64,000 bases of DNA from Gammaproteobacteria bacterium (GTDB lineage Bacteria > Pseudomonadota > Gammaproteobacteria > Steroidobacterales > Steroidobacteraceae). Shown here piece after piece: positions 46,180 through 55,323 of the stretch. The notes under the pieces were generated by a model. The model saw nothing but the letters and a program-made list of their open reading frames with translations. It did no database searches and was not told the DNA's origin. A program made the position numbers and the translations under genes. Numbering within the stretch: the stretch's first letter is position 1; the number at the start of each line of letters is the position of its first letter. The DNA lies in assembly GCA_025355165.1 (NCBI GenBank), contig JANYAD010000214.1:1-64000 (forward strand), in the 5' to 3' direction.

Positions 46180-48384
46180 TCAATAGCGCACCACCACGCC
46201 AATATCGCCGTCGCATCTCGTTGGCGTAACGGTTATGTCGCTGCCATGTCGCTTCAGGAGCACATCGGCGCAGCCGCGCGTTAAACGCAGATTGCGCAAA
46301 TGCAGTTCGTCGAGAAAGCTGGGCAACGCTGGCCTGAAAAATGCAATTTCGTTGCGAGCTTCCGCCAACTCCAATCCCAAGCAGGCCTGCAACAACGCCA
46401 GCACGGTCGCGCTGGCCCAAGCTTGCGGTGAACACGCCACCGGATACTGCGTCGGCGCATTGCGCTCGCGGCGCAAGAAGCCGCAGAACAGCTCCGGCAG
46501 GCGCCGCAGGTCCATGTAGCTGGCCGCATCAAACATCGATGAGAAGATCTGTGCGGTCGCTGCTTTGTGACCATAGCGCGCCAATCCCAGGGCAATGAGC
46601 CCGTTGTCATGCGGCCAAACCGAACCGTTGTGATACGACATTGGATTGTAATGCGGCTCCGACAAGCCGAGAGTTCGAATGCCCCAACCGCTGAAGCACG
46701 CGGGTCCTAGCAGGGTCTGCGCCACGCGTAGCGCGCGGGCGGGATCGGCGATACCCGTCAGCAGCACTTGCCCGGAATTCGAGGACACCACGCGGCATGG
46801 TTGTTTTTGCCCATCCAATGCCAAGGCATATACGGATAGCTCTTCGCACCAGAACTTGGCTTCAAAATTCTGGCGCAGCGCTTGAGCCTGAGATTGCAAC
46901 TGCACCGATAGCAACCTGAATCCCAGCTCATCGGCAAGAATTGAAGCGTGGTGCTTAGCGCCGTAGACGTAGGCCTGCACCTCGCAAAGCGCGATAGGGC
47001 CCTGGGCGTACTGACCGTTGCGATGGAACACCGCATCCTGGGAGTCTTTCCAGCCTTGATTGGCCAAGCCGCTGTTTGTCTGACGATAGTATTCGACGAA
47101 GCCATCTGCGTCCCGGTCGCCAAAGGTGTCAATCCACTGCAATGCCGCCAGAGCGTTCGGCCATAACTCCCTGACTGTATCCAGATCCCCGGTACGCGAA
47201 AAATATTCTCCTAACAGCAACACAAACAACGGCGTGGAGTCGACGCTGCCGTAATATCTGCCGAACGGCACTTCGCGCAGATTCGCCATTTCGCCATGAC
47301 GCATCTCGTGCAGAATCTTTCCCGGCTCGGCGTCACGCTCCGGTTCGACGCTGGTAGCCTGGGTTGATGCCAGGAATCGCAGCACGCCTTTCGCGATGCT
47401 GGGGTCTACCCACAGCGTCATGAGGGCAGTAATGATGCCGTCACGTCCAAAGGGTGTGCTGAACCAAGGCGTTCCGGCGTAGGGATACGGACCTGATGGC
47501 GTTTCTGTCACCAGCATGTAAAGGTCCGAGATCGAGCGGCGCGCGACTTCGTTGAATAGCGAATTGGAGCTGTCAACGCTCGCGGCGCGACTGCTCAACT
47601 CGTGCAGCGCCTGCCGTGCACTGCGCATGTGGCGATAAAATGAGCGCCCCGTCCAGGCGCCCTCGGCGTTGGGCATGCCGACTCTGATGAAGATGCGCCG
47701 CACTTGACGGGGTCTTAAGGTCACTTCATAGGCTGCCCGCGCCGTGCCCAAAGATTGCGGCGCCGGACAGAACTCCAACGTTGTGATCCGCTCGATCTTG
47801 TCGAGTCCTGCGTAACGCAGGACAACCTTGCTGTCTGAGCTTCTCTCGGCGGATGAGTCACCGCGGGCCGCCCGGTGTTCGCCGCGCACCTCGAACAAGT
47901 CTGCAAAATCAGCGCCGAAACACAGCGCCAGATTTACCCGCAGCGGGTGATCGCCGAAATTACGCACGAGCAAGCGTTCGTAGCACGCTCCATTCCAGAG
48001 AAACTTTAGCCGATGCAAGTGAATCTGCTCGCGGCGAAAGGCGATCTGCTCGCCGATCATGAGATCCGGATTGCTAAGGTCGGCGCTGAACACGGTATTG
48101 TCGTCTTGAATCATGGAGCTCAGGAGCAGCGGCCGCGATTCTTCGAGCAGCAACGTTAGCCGCGACAGGATACGGGTGTCGCGGTTGTATAGACCTTCCG
48201 TGCTGCCGGCCTCGATCCCAATATCGCCGCGATGATCGAACACCGCAAAAGTGTCGCCATGTTTCAGCGTGCGCGTGCGGCGTTCCTGGAAGGTGGCGCC
48301 CGCCGCAATACTAAATTGGGCCGCCGGTGCCTGGTCTATGGAGTCGCTGGCTTCAGCGATGTCGATGAGGGCAGCCTCGTTCAC
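46180..48384 (-). CDS. amylo-alpha-1,6-glucosidase family protein (GDE_N_bis)
   Basis: A 734-residue protein with an N-terminal glycogen-debranching-type beta domain (TLKHGDTFAVFDHRGDIG, GLYNRDTRILSRLTLLLEESRP) and a C-terminal (alpha/alpha)6 barrel resembling GH133/GH15-like enzymes: GTPWFSTPFGRDGIITALM, the acid region GWKDSQDAVFH, and MSYHNGSVWPHDNGLIALGL. This group often clusters with trehalose/glycogen or GT4 genes and is thought to trim branched glucans. Start GTG 48384. Divergent from the GT4 gene at 48.5 kb, sharing a 150-nt region; it makes a second debranching activity next to GlgX in the window. Confidence 0.92.
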   Translation of the reverse strand: MNEAALIDIAEASDSIDQAPAAQFSIAAGATFQERRTRTLKHGDTFAVFDHRGDIGIEAGSTEGLYNRDTRILSRLTLLLEESRPLLLSSMIQDDNTVFSADLSNPDLMIGEQIAFRREQIHLHRLKFLWNGACYERLLVRNFGDHPLRVNLALCFGADFADLFEVRGEHRAARGDSSAERSSDSKVVLRYAGLDKIERITTLEFCPAPQSLGTARAAYEVTLRPRQVRRIFIRVGMPNAEGAWTGRSFYRHMRSARQALHELSSRAASVDSSNSLFNEVARRSISDLYMLVTETPSGPYPYAGTPWFSTPFGRDGIITALMTLWVDPSIAKGVLRFLASTQATSVEPERDAEPGKILHEMRHGEMANLREVPFGRYYGSVDSTPLFVLLLGEYFSRTGDLDTVRELWPNALAALQWIDTFGDRDADGFVEYYRQTNSGLANQGWKDSQDAVFHRNGQYAQGPIALCEVQAYVYGAKHHASILADELGFRLLSVQLQSQAQALRQNFEAKFWCEELSVYALALDGQKQPCRVVSSNSGQVLLTGIADPARALRVAQTLLGPACFSGWGIRTLGLSEPHYNPMSYHNGSVWPHDNGLIALGLARYGHKAATAQIFSSMFDAASYMDLRRLPELFCGFLRRERNAPTQYPVACSPQAWASATVLALLQACLGLELAEARNEIAFFRPALPSFLDELHLRNLRLTRGCADVLLKRHGSDITVTPTRCDGDIGVVVRY

Positions 48385-48534
48385 GGCAACCGACCTGTGC
48401 AGAATTTACAATGCATGCGTAAGAGTCCTCCGATGGCGCGCGCGTCTTACGCGACCTTGCGCATTTGAACCGGATCGGTTTGCATAGGTCAATGCTATTT
48501 TTCACAAAGCGCCAAGCTTAAAGGGAGATTATTC

Positions 48535-49659
48535 ATGCGGATTGCACAAGTGCCACCGTTGATAGAGGCCGTTCCGCCTAAACTTTACGGCGGAACCGAA
48601 CGCGTGGTCGCCTACTTGACCGATGCTTTAGTGGAGCTGGGGCATGAAGTAACCTTGTTTGCCTCGGGCGATAGTCATACCAAGGCGAAACTGGCGCCGA
48701 TTTGGCCCCGGGCATTGCGGCTTGACCCCACGGTACAGGATGTCTTCGCTCCGCTGTTCATGCAGCTAGAGACGGTGGCACGCCGCGCTCATGAGTTCGA
48801 CATCATTCATTGTCACCTCGACTATTTTGCATTCCCGACATTGCGTCTGCTCGGCGTGCCCTCCATCACCACGCTGCACGGCAGGCTTGACCTTCCGGAA
48901 CTGCCGCCTCTGTACAGGCTTTATCATGATATCCCGGTAGTATCGATTTCCGATTCCCAGCGCGAGCCCTTGCCGGAAGCGCACTACGCGGCGACCATCC
49001 ATCATGGGCTGCCGCAAAAGTCTCTGACTCAAGGGCCGGGCGGCGGTTATCTCGCATTTCTGGGCCGCATTTCACCTGAAAAGGGGCCCGATGCGGCCAT
49101 CAGAATTGCTACCCGTGCCGGTATGCCGCTCAAAATTGCGGCCAAGGTGGACAAGGTCGATCGCGATTATTTCCAGAGCAAAATTGAACCGTTGCTGGCA
49201 GGGGCGGACGTGGAGTTCATTGGAGAAATCGGCGAGGCACAAAAAGCTGAATTTTTAGGCAACGCCGCTGCGTTATTGTTCCCCATCGCTTGGCGAGAGC
49301 CCTTTGGACTGGTGATGATTGAGGCGATGGCCTGCGGCACCCCCGTCGTCGCTTTTAACAATGGCTCGGTTCCGGAGGTGTTGGAAAATGGACTGACTGG
49401 TTTTATCGTGAATTCCGAAGACGAGGCCGTGAGGGCGGTCCGCGACCTTGGGCGTCTAGATCGCGGCCGCATCCGCGCCGAATTCGAACGGCGCTTCACG
49501 GCGCAGCATATGGCGCAAAACTATTTGCGGTTATATTCGCGTTTGATCAAGAGTCGACGCCATTTAAGTCCAGCCCACGGCCAGGATTATTTGCCGCGGT
49601 CCATGAACGCGCCATCCGGGGCGATGGAGCCCGGCCTCAACGCGGTTGCTGGCATTTAG
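48535..49659 (+). CDS. GT4-family glycosyltransferase
   Basis: A 374-residue GT-B glycosyltransferase. N-terminal acceptor domain starts RIAQVPPLIEAVPPKLYGGTERVVAYL, with DIIHCHLDYFAF. The C-terminal donor domain has YLAFLGRISPEKGPDAAIRIA and the E-x7-E type loop FPIAWREPFGLVMIEAMACGTPVVA. GGGAG 7 nt upstream supports the ATG. Related enzymes are often annotated as glycogen or mannosyl transferases; with a debranching enzyme divergent next to it, a role in an alpha-glucan or glucosylglycerate-type pathway is possible but unproven. Confidence 0.91.
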   Translation: MRIAQVPPLIEAVPPKLYGGTERVVAYLTDALVELGHEVTLFASGDSHTKAKLAPIWPRALRLDPTVQDVFAPLFMQLETVARRAHEFDIIHCHLDYFAFPTLRLLGVPSITTLHGRLDLPELPPLYRLYHDIPVVSISDSQREPLPEAHYAATIHHGLPQKSLTQGPGGGYLAFLGRISPEKGPDAAIRIATRAGMPLKIAAKVDKVDRDYFQSKIEPLLAGADVEFIGEIGEAQKAEFLGNAAALLFPIAWREPFGLVMIEAMACGTPVVAFNNGSVPEVLENGLTGFIVNSEDEAVRAVRDLGRLDRGRIRAEFERRFTAQHMAQNYLRLYSRLIKSRRHLSPAHGQDYLPRSMNAPSGAMEPGLNAVAGI

Positions 49660-49734
49660 CGCCGCGACACCGGGATCGCTCACGCTGATCCCTGATAGCA
49701 TGCATGGTCAGGGTGCCGATGGGGGAGCGAGCGT

Positions 49735-50631
49735 GTGAATTGGCGGGGATGGATGGCCTTCATGGCGCTTGGAATTATTTGGGGATTCCCCTATTTTTTC
49801 ATCAAAGTTGCGCTTCAGGAAGTCGCGCCGCTTCTTCTGGCGTGTAGCCGTCTGGTGCTCGCTACCGCGATATTGCTACCTATCGCGTGGCGCAGTGGAG
49901 CGCTGCATCAGCTCGGCAACCACAAGGCGGCGATTTTCGCGTTTGGTCTGGTGGAGTTCGCCATCCCTTTTTCCCTGATCTCGATCGGCGAGCGATGGAT
50001 CAGCTCCTCCGTCACCGGAATTCTGATTGCCATGGTGCCTTTATCGATTGTATTTATTCAGCGCCTCTTCGGTATTCGCGAGTCATTGGGTGCGTGGCGC
50101 GTGATCGGGCTGGCGATGGGGTTTCTGGGCGTGGCGGCGCTCTTGGGAACAGGCTCGGTTTCCGGGTATCTCGGCTGGCTCGGCGTCGGATGTATGGTGA
50201 TCGCAACCCTGTGCTACGCGATCGGGCCTCTGATCATCGAGCGGCATATGCAGGGTTTGGATTCGATTGGGCCGCTGGCGGCCAGTCTGGCGGTGGGCAG
50301 TGTCATATTGTTGATACCGGCCCTGTTTCAGCTGCCCCGAAGTATCCCGTCCGCAACCGCGCTCGTGTCGATCGCCGTGTTGGGTATAGTTTGCACCGCG
50401 GCGGCGATGTTACTGATGTTTTACCTGGTGAATCATGCCGGTGCCTCACGGGCAACCGTGATTACCTACATTAACCCCGTCGTGGCGACGCTGCTCGGCG
50501 TGTGGGTGCTTAACGAACATCTCGGTATCGGCGGCGCCATTGCATTTGTAATGATTCTGCTCGGTTCGTGGCTCGCGACCCGCGGCAGGGTGGCTCGCGC
50601 ATCCACTCGCGAGGCGGCATTAGGCGCGTGA
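49735..50631 (+). CDS. EamA/DMT-family transporter (GTG start)
   Basis: A 298-residue inner membrane protein with ten hydrophobic segments in two EamA repeats (repeat one begins WMAFMALGIIWGFPYFFIKVAL; repeat two begins SGYLGWLGVGCMVIATLCYAIGPLII). It is a metabolite or amino-acid exporter by family; the substrate is unknown. GGGGGAG precedes GTG 49735. Its stop overlaps the GTG start of the SelO gene (GTGA at 50628-50631), so the two are coupled. Confidence 0.91.
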   Translation: MNWRGWMAFMALGIIWGFPYFFIKVALQEVAPLLLACSRLVLATAILLPIAWRSGALHQLGNHKAAIFAFGLVEFAIPFSLISIGERWISSSVTGILIAMVPLSIVFIQRLFGIRESLGAWRVIGLAMGFLGVAALLGTGSVSGYLGWLGVGCMVIATLCYAIGPLIIERHMQGLDSIGPLAASLAVGSVILLIPALFQLPRSIPSATALVSIAVLGIVCTAAAMLLMFYLVNHAGASRATVITYINPVVATLLGVWVLNEHLGIGGAIAFVMILLGSWLATRGRVARASTREAALGA

Positions 50632-52091
50632 ATTCCAGGAGTTATGCCAGCCTGCCTGAGCGTTTCTTTGCTCGAGTGGCTCCGACTCCGGTCGCCCAGC
50701 CGCGCGTTATTAAGGTCAACCTTGCGTTGGCAGCCGAGTTGAATCTGAGCTTGAAGGGCTTTCGAGGCGAGGGCGACGCCGCGTTTTTTTCCGGAAATGT
50801 ATTGCCTCCAGGCTCGGTGACCATTGCCATGGCGTATGCGGGGCATCAGTTCGGCCACTTCGTGCCGCAGCTGGGCGATGGCCGCGCGATCCTCATAGGC
50901 GAGAGGTCCGACGGGCATGGACGGCTATGGGATATTCAACTGAAGGGATGCGGCCGCACGCCATATTCGCGCAGCGGCGACGGGCGTGCAGCACTGGGTC
51001 CTGTGCTGCGCGAATACATTGTCAGCGAAGCCATGCATGCCTTGGGGATTCCTGCCACCCGATCCCTGGCGGCAGTCACAACCGGAGAAAGCGTGCGTCG
51101 CGAAGAACTCCTGCCGGGCGCCATCCTGACGCGCGTTGCCGCCAGTCACGTGCGTGTCGGGACATTCGAATATTTTGCAGCCCGCCGCGACTTTGCCGCC
51201 ACCAAAATTCTCGCCGACTTTTGTATTGGTCGCCACAGCGGACGCCTCGCGCATGACGAGGCGCCCTATCTGGCGTGGCTTCGCGAGGTTATCGCTCGCC
51301 AGGCAGCACTGCTCGCGGACTGGATGCAGGTTGGTTTCGTTCATGGCGTCATGAACACCGACAATATGGCTATCTCCGGCGAGACCATTGACTTCGGGCC
51401 GTGTGCGTTCCTGGATGCATTCGACCCGGCCGCCGTGTTCAGCTCCATTGACGAACACGGCCGCTACGCATACAGCAATCAGCCGCATGCCGCAGCGTGG
51501 AATTTAGCGCGACTTGCCGAATCGGTGCTCACCCTGCTGCATGAAGACCCCGCGCGGGCAGTTGATCTGGCGCAGCAGCTGATCGAGTCCTTTGCGGGGC
51601 AGTTCGCCGATCGCTGGCTTAAGGGTATGCGCCGCAAAATCGGCTTGAGTGTGGAGGAAGCAGGGGATCGTGCGCTCATCGAGGATCTGCTTGATGCGAT
51701 GCATCGTAATCAGGCGGATTTCACGCTTACCTTCCGGGGCTTATCCAACGCCGTAACGGACCCGCAACCGATAGGCGAGGCGCGCGTTTCATTCGAGCAT
51801 TCTCGCGACTACCAGGAATGGGTGCAACGCTGGCGCGTGCGCGCAGCACGCGAACCGATGTCGCCGGCCGCGCGCGCAGCAGCCATGCGGCAGGTCAACC
51901 CAGCCTACATTGCGCGCAACCATCGCATCGAACAAGTAATTGCCGCAGCGGTGGAGCAGCGCGATCTCGCGCCCTTTGAGCAATTGCTAGCCGTGCTATC
52001 GCAGCCCTATCTGGATCAAGCTGCATTTGCCGCGTATGCCAATCCGCCCGCCGCGAGCGAGCGGGTATTACAGACTTTCTGTGGTACCTAA
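50628..52091 (+). CDS. selO: protein adenylyltransferase SelO (YdiU/UPF0061)
   Basis: A 487-residue pseudokinase-fold AMPylase that transfers AMP to protein hydroxyls and is linked to oxidative stress. Signatures: MAYAGHQFGHFVPQLGDGRAILIGE, the glycine-rich QLKGCGRTPYSRSGDGRAALG with inverted nucleotide binding, HGVMNTDNMAISGETIDFGPCAFLD (catalytic-loop Asn-Asp set and D-F-G), and the C-terminal NPAYIARNHRIEQVI. No C-terminal selenocysteine/cysteine tail typical of the longest forms is obvious beyond the final CGT. Start GTG 50628 overlaps the EamA stop. It lies 65 nt upstream of the DipZ-Msr genes, consistent with a shared redox theme. Confidence 0.95.
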   Translation: MNSRSYASLPERFFARVAPTPVAQPRVIKVNLALAAELNLSLKGFRGEGDAAFFSGNVLPPGSVTIAMAYAGHQFGHFVPQLGDGRAILIGERSDGHGRLWDIQLKGCGRTPYSRSGDGRAALGPVLREYIVSEAMHALGIPATRSLAAVTTGESVRREELLPGAILTRVAASHVRVGTFEYFAARRDFAATKILADFCIGRHSGRLAHDEAPYLAWLREVIARQAALLADWMQVGFVHGVMNTDNMAISGETIDFGPCAFLDAFDPAAVFSSIDEHGRYAYSNQPHAAAWNLARLAESVLTLLHEDPARAVDLAQQLIESFAGQFADRWLKGMRRKIGLSVEEAGDRALIEDLLDAMHRNQADFTLTFRGLSNAVTDPQPIGEARVSFEHSRDYQEWVQRWRVRAAREPMSPAARAAAMRQVNPAYIARNHRIEQVIAAAVEQRDLAPFEQLLAVLSQPYLDQAAFAAYANPPAASERVLQTFCGT

Positions 52092-52156
52092 GGGAGGCGC
52101 TGCAATGTAATGGCCCGGTCGCCGGTCTTATGAGACAGGAGTAAGATTTTGCAGCC

Positions 52157-53938
52157 ATGACCATCGTTATTTTAGTGTTTTTAGGCGGCGTGCTGACCAT
52201 TTTGAGTCCTTGCATCTTGCCGGTTCTGCCCTTCGTCTTCGCTCGGTCCGAGCAAAAATTCCTCACCAGCGGTCTTCCGATGCTGGCCGGCATGACGGTG
52301 ACTTTTGCCGCGATTGCGACACTGGCAGCCGTCGGTGGTTCCTGGGCCGTCAGGGTGAACCAATACGGAAGAATTGCCGCGATGGTGCTGCTGATCGCAT
52401 TTGCTGCGACGCTGCTGTCGGAGCGGCTGGCTGACTGGATGGCAACTCCTTTCGTCGCCTTGGGCAACCGTCTCGCGCAACCCACCGCGGGAAAAGTTGG
52501 CCGCATCGGACTCGTGAATTCGTTGGCGCTCGGCGTGGCGACCGGCCTTTTGTGGGCACCCTGCGCCGGTCCCATTCTCGGCCTCATTTTGACGGGGGCG
52601 GCCATCTCCGGCCCTAATGCGCGTACGACCTTGCTGCTGTTTGCGTATGCCGCTGGAGCCGCCACCTCGCTGGCGCTCGCGCTGCTTGCCGGCGCGAAGG
52701 TTTTTGCTTTCTTGAAAAAATCGCTCGGTACCGGGGTGTGGATACGGCGCATTCTCGGCGTCGCAGTGCTATTTGCCGTCGTGGCCATCGCCTTTGGCTG
52801 GGATTCGAGCGTGCTAAAGCGTTTATCGTTCAGCACGACGAATAGTCTCGAGCAATCCCTGATCGGTAAGATCAAACCGCCCACCTCGCACGGCACCACG
52901 AGCGTGGCCCCGAACAATGCGAGGGATGGGCAGGGGATGAGGATGTCGGCTGAAACGTCGACGGGAGACTTGCCAATAGAGGGAGAAGTCCCGTCATTCG
53001 CCGGCGCGTCCCTGTGGATCAATTCAACGCCGCTCGGGCCGCAAGCCTTGCGCGGTAAAGTCGTCATGGTCGATTTTTGGACTTATTCCTGCATCAACTG
53101 CTTGCGAGCCCTTCCGTTTGTGGAAGCTTGGTATGAGAAATATAAAAATCACGGCTTGGTGGTGATCGGTGTGCACGCGCCTGAATTCGCATTCGAAAAG
53201 GACCCGGCTAATGTGCGCCGCGCCGTCGCCGATTTTAATATCACCTATCCTATTGCGCTCGACAACGACTATGCCATTTGGCAGGCATTTAATAATCAAT
53301 ATTGGCCTGCGCATTATTTCATCGATGCGCTCGGCCGTATCCGCGCCCACCACTTCGGCGAGGGCAACTATGCGGAGTCGGAACAGATTATTCGAAAACT
53401 GCTGAACGATGCGGGGCATAGCGATCTGCCGCCGCCAGGCTTAAGTTCGATGCGAGTCGTCGGCATACAGGCTGCGCCCGACGAGGCGCACGATCAATCA
53501 CCCGAAACCTATGTTGGCTATGCACGCGCCGAGAATTTCGCCTCGCCGGGGGGATTCGTCCAGCAGCAATTGCACCGCTATTCGTTGCCTCCGGCATTGA
53601 AATTAAATCAATGGGCCTTGAGCGGGACTTGGAACGTTGAGCCCGAGAAGGCCGTGTCAGGCGTTGCGACCGGGAAAATCATTTTCCGCTTTTATGCGCG
53701 CGATTTGCATCTTGTTCTCGGTCCCGGCGGCGGTAAGCCGGTGCGCTTCCGAGTGTTGCTGGACGGCGCGGCGCCCGGCGCGAATCATGGCGCGGATACG
53801 GATTCGGATGGCGCCGGCGCGATTGATGGACAGCGCCTGTATCAGTTAATTCGCCAGACCGGAGATGTGAGAGAGCATGTATTTTCAGTCGAGTTCTTGG
53901 ATCCCGGGGTTCAAGCGTACTCATTTACGTTCGGTTAA
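52157..53938 (+). CDS. dipZ: DipZ: fused CcdA membrane domain and thioredoxin-like domain
   Basis: A 593-residue protein carrying electrons from cytoplasmic thioredoxin across the membrane. The N-terminal CcdA/DsbD-like part (six or so helices) has the redox cysteines in SPCILP (C19) and APCAGP (C136). A linker leads to a TlpA/thioredoxin domain with C313-I-N-C316 (WTYSCINCLRALPF). The C-terminal about 150 residues form the beta-rich DipZ domain (NQWALSGTWNVEPEKA...). It is followed after 10 nt by an exported MsrB and then an exported MsrA, so its probable clients are these reductases. Confidence 0.94.
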   Translation: MTIVILVFLGGVLTILSPCILPVLPFVFARSEQKFLTSGLPMLAGMTVTFAAIATLAAVGGSWAVRVNQYGRIAAMVLLIAFAATLLSERLADWMATPFVALGNRLAQPTAGKVGRIGLVNSLALGVATGLLWAPCAGPILGLILTGAAISGPNARTTLLLFAYAAGAATSLALALLAGAKVFAFLKKSLGTGVWIRRILGVAVLFAVVAIAFGWDSSVLKRLSFSTTNSLEQSLIGKIKPPTSHGTTSVAPNNARDGQGMRMSAETSTGDLPIEGEVPSFAGASLWINSTPLGPQALRGKVVMVDFWTYSCINCLRALPFVEAWYEKYKNHGLVVIGVHAPEFAFEKDPANVRRAVADFNITYPIALDNDYAIWQAFNNQYWPAHYFIDALGRIRAHHFGEGNYAESEQIIRKLLNDAGHSDLPPPGLSSMRVVGIQAAPDEAHDQSPETYVGYARAENFASPGGFVQQQLHRYSLPPALKLNQWALSGTWNVEPEKAVSGVATGKIIFRFYARDLHLVLGPGGGKPVRFRVLLDGAAPGANHGADTDSDGAGAIDGQRLYQLIRQTGDVREHVFSVEFLDPGVQAYSFTFG

Positions 53939-53948
53939 GAGGCAAGCC

Positions 53949-54515
53949 ATGAGCGAATCAGTAAGTCGTCGTTATTTTGTCTTCGGATTGGCGGCGTTGT
54001 CCGCGATCCCTTTCGCCCGCAGAGCGTGGTCCGCGGCCGCACCGCCGGGGCCGGCGATCGACAATCAGGTGACCATCGAGAATTTCTCGGCTGCCGGCAA
54101 AAGCCTCGGCACCTTGCGGGTGGAGAAAGTCATTAAGACCGATGCCGAGTGGCAGGCGATGCTTTCCCCGCTCGCGTATCGAGTCGCACGCCGGGCCGGC
54201 ACGGAGATGGCCTTCACCGGGGAGTACGATAAAAATCATGCAGACGGCATTTATCACTGCGTATGCTGCGATACGGTCTTGTATGATTCCAAGACAAAGT
54301 TTGAATCAGGCACGGGTTGGCCGAGTTTCTGGCAACCGATTTCGGCCATTAATGTCGTCAAAAGCAGCGACCGAAGTTTAGGCATGGAACGGGATGCCAT
54401 CTCTTGCCGACGCTGCGACGCCCATCTGGGCCACGTTTTCGATGACGGTCCGCGGCCCACAGGCCTGCGTTATTGCATGAACTCTGTGGCATTGCATTTA
54501 ACCGCTCGCGCGTAG
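53949..54515 (+). CDS. msrB: peptide-methionine (R)-S-oxide reductase, Tat-exported
   Basis: A 188-residue MsrB. The start at 53949 yields a twin-arginine signal (SRRYFVFGLAALSAIPFA), so the enzyme is predicted to be extracytoplasmic. Zinc ligands are C104/C107 (H-C-V-C-C-D) and C153/C156 (S-C-R-R-C). The catalytic Cys is C176 in RYCMNSVAL. TGWPSFWQPI and HLGHVFDDGP are family blocks. C106, inside the first zinc pair, is an extra cysteine. An earlier in-frame ATG (53877) lies inside dipZ and is rejected. Second gene of the dipZ-msrB-msrA set. Confidence 0.95.
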   Translation: MSESVSRRYFVFGLAALSAIPFARRAWSAAAPPGPAIDNQVTIENFSAAGKSLGTLRVEKVIKTDAEWQAMLSPLAYRVARRAGTEMAFTGEYDKNHADGIYHCVCCDTVLYDSKTKFESGTGWPSFWQPISAINVVKSSDRSLGMERDAISCRRCDAHLGHVFDDGPRPTGLRYCMNSVALHLTARA

Positions 54516-54528
54516 GGAAGGAAACAGC

Positions 54529-55239
54529 ATGTCATTTAAAACTTTTGCATCTCCGCTGCGACTCGCCATCATCAGCGGCCTAGCGAGCGTCGGACTCCTC
54601 GTCTATCACTCGCCGCTGTTCGGGGCGGAGGCGCCGGTCATAATTGCGCCCCCTGCGCTTGACAACCCGAAAAGCGCGGGGCCTCTTCAGAGCGTGGTCT
54701 TGGCGGGCGGCTGCTTTTGGGGAGTTCAGGGCGTGTTCGAACACGCGAGGGGCGTGCAAAGAGTCGTAGCCGGTTACGCCGGCGGCGAAAAATCCACTGC
54801 ACAATACGAGACGGTGAGTTCGGGAGCTACGGGACACGCGGAATCGGTCAAGATCACGTTCGATCCAGCCCTCATCTCATACGGTCAGATTCTGCAGATT
54901 GCATTTTCGGTAGTGCACGATCCCACTGAGCTTAACCGTCAAGGTCCTGATGTCGGCACCCAATATCGCTCCGCAATCTTCTATGCGGATGAGAGTCAAA
55001 AGCGCATCGCGCAAGCCTATATCAGCCAGCTGGATCAAGCTCACGCGTATCCTAGGCCCATCGTCACGCGCGTCGATCCACTTAAGGGATTTTATGCCGC
55101 GGAAGACTATCACCAGGATTATCTGATCCATAATCCCACGCAGCCTTACATCGCCGTCTACGACCTTCCCAAAGTCGAGAATTTCAGGCGCACTTTTCCA
55201 GAATTGTATAGCGGGAAACCAGTGATGGCGCACAACTGA
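54529..55239 (+). CDS. msrA: peptide-methionine (S)-S-oxide reductase, exported, single-cysteine
   Basis: A 236-residue MsrA with an N-terminal signal or anchor (LRLAIISGLASVGLLVYHSPL). The active site is G-G-C62-F-W-G, with GYAGGEKSTAQYETVSSGATGHAESVKI, the acid-rich HDPTELNRQGPDVGTQYRSAI and YHQDYL blocks all intact. C62 is the only cysteine; the usual C-terminal resolving Cys is absent, so the sulfenic acid must be reduced by an outside thiol, plausibly the DipZ thioredoxin domain. GGAAGGAAA precedes the ATG, 13 nt after msrB. Confidence 0.95.
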   Translation: MSFKTFASPLRLAIISGLASVGLLVYHSPLFGAEAPVIIAPPALDNPKSAGPLQSVVLAGGCFWGVQGVFEHARGVQRVVAGYAGGEKSTAQYETVSSGATGHAESVKITFDPALISYGQILQIAFSVVHDPTELNRQGPDVGTQYRSAIFYADESQKRIAQAYISQLDQAHAYPRPIVTRVDPLKGFYAAEDYHQDYLIHNPTQPYIAVYDLPKVENFRRTFPELYSGKPVMAHN

Positions 55240-55323
55240 GACCCTAGCTGATTCTCGGCGACGCGCCATGTGTGCTTGCACGCGCCGGCCGGCCTGCGAC
55301 AACCAGGTCGAGCAAGCGGGGTC

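Noticed and set aside
49673-49705. Hairpin-forming repeats (GGGATC/GATCCC and CCTGA/TCAGG) between the GT4 and EamA genes.
   Set aside because: Stems are present but no U-tract follows, and the loops are long; not enough for a terminator call.
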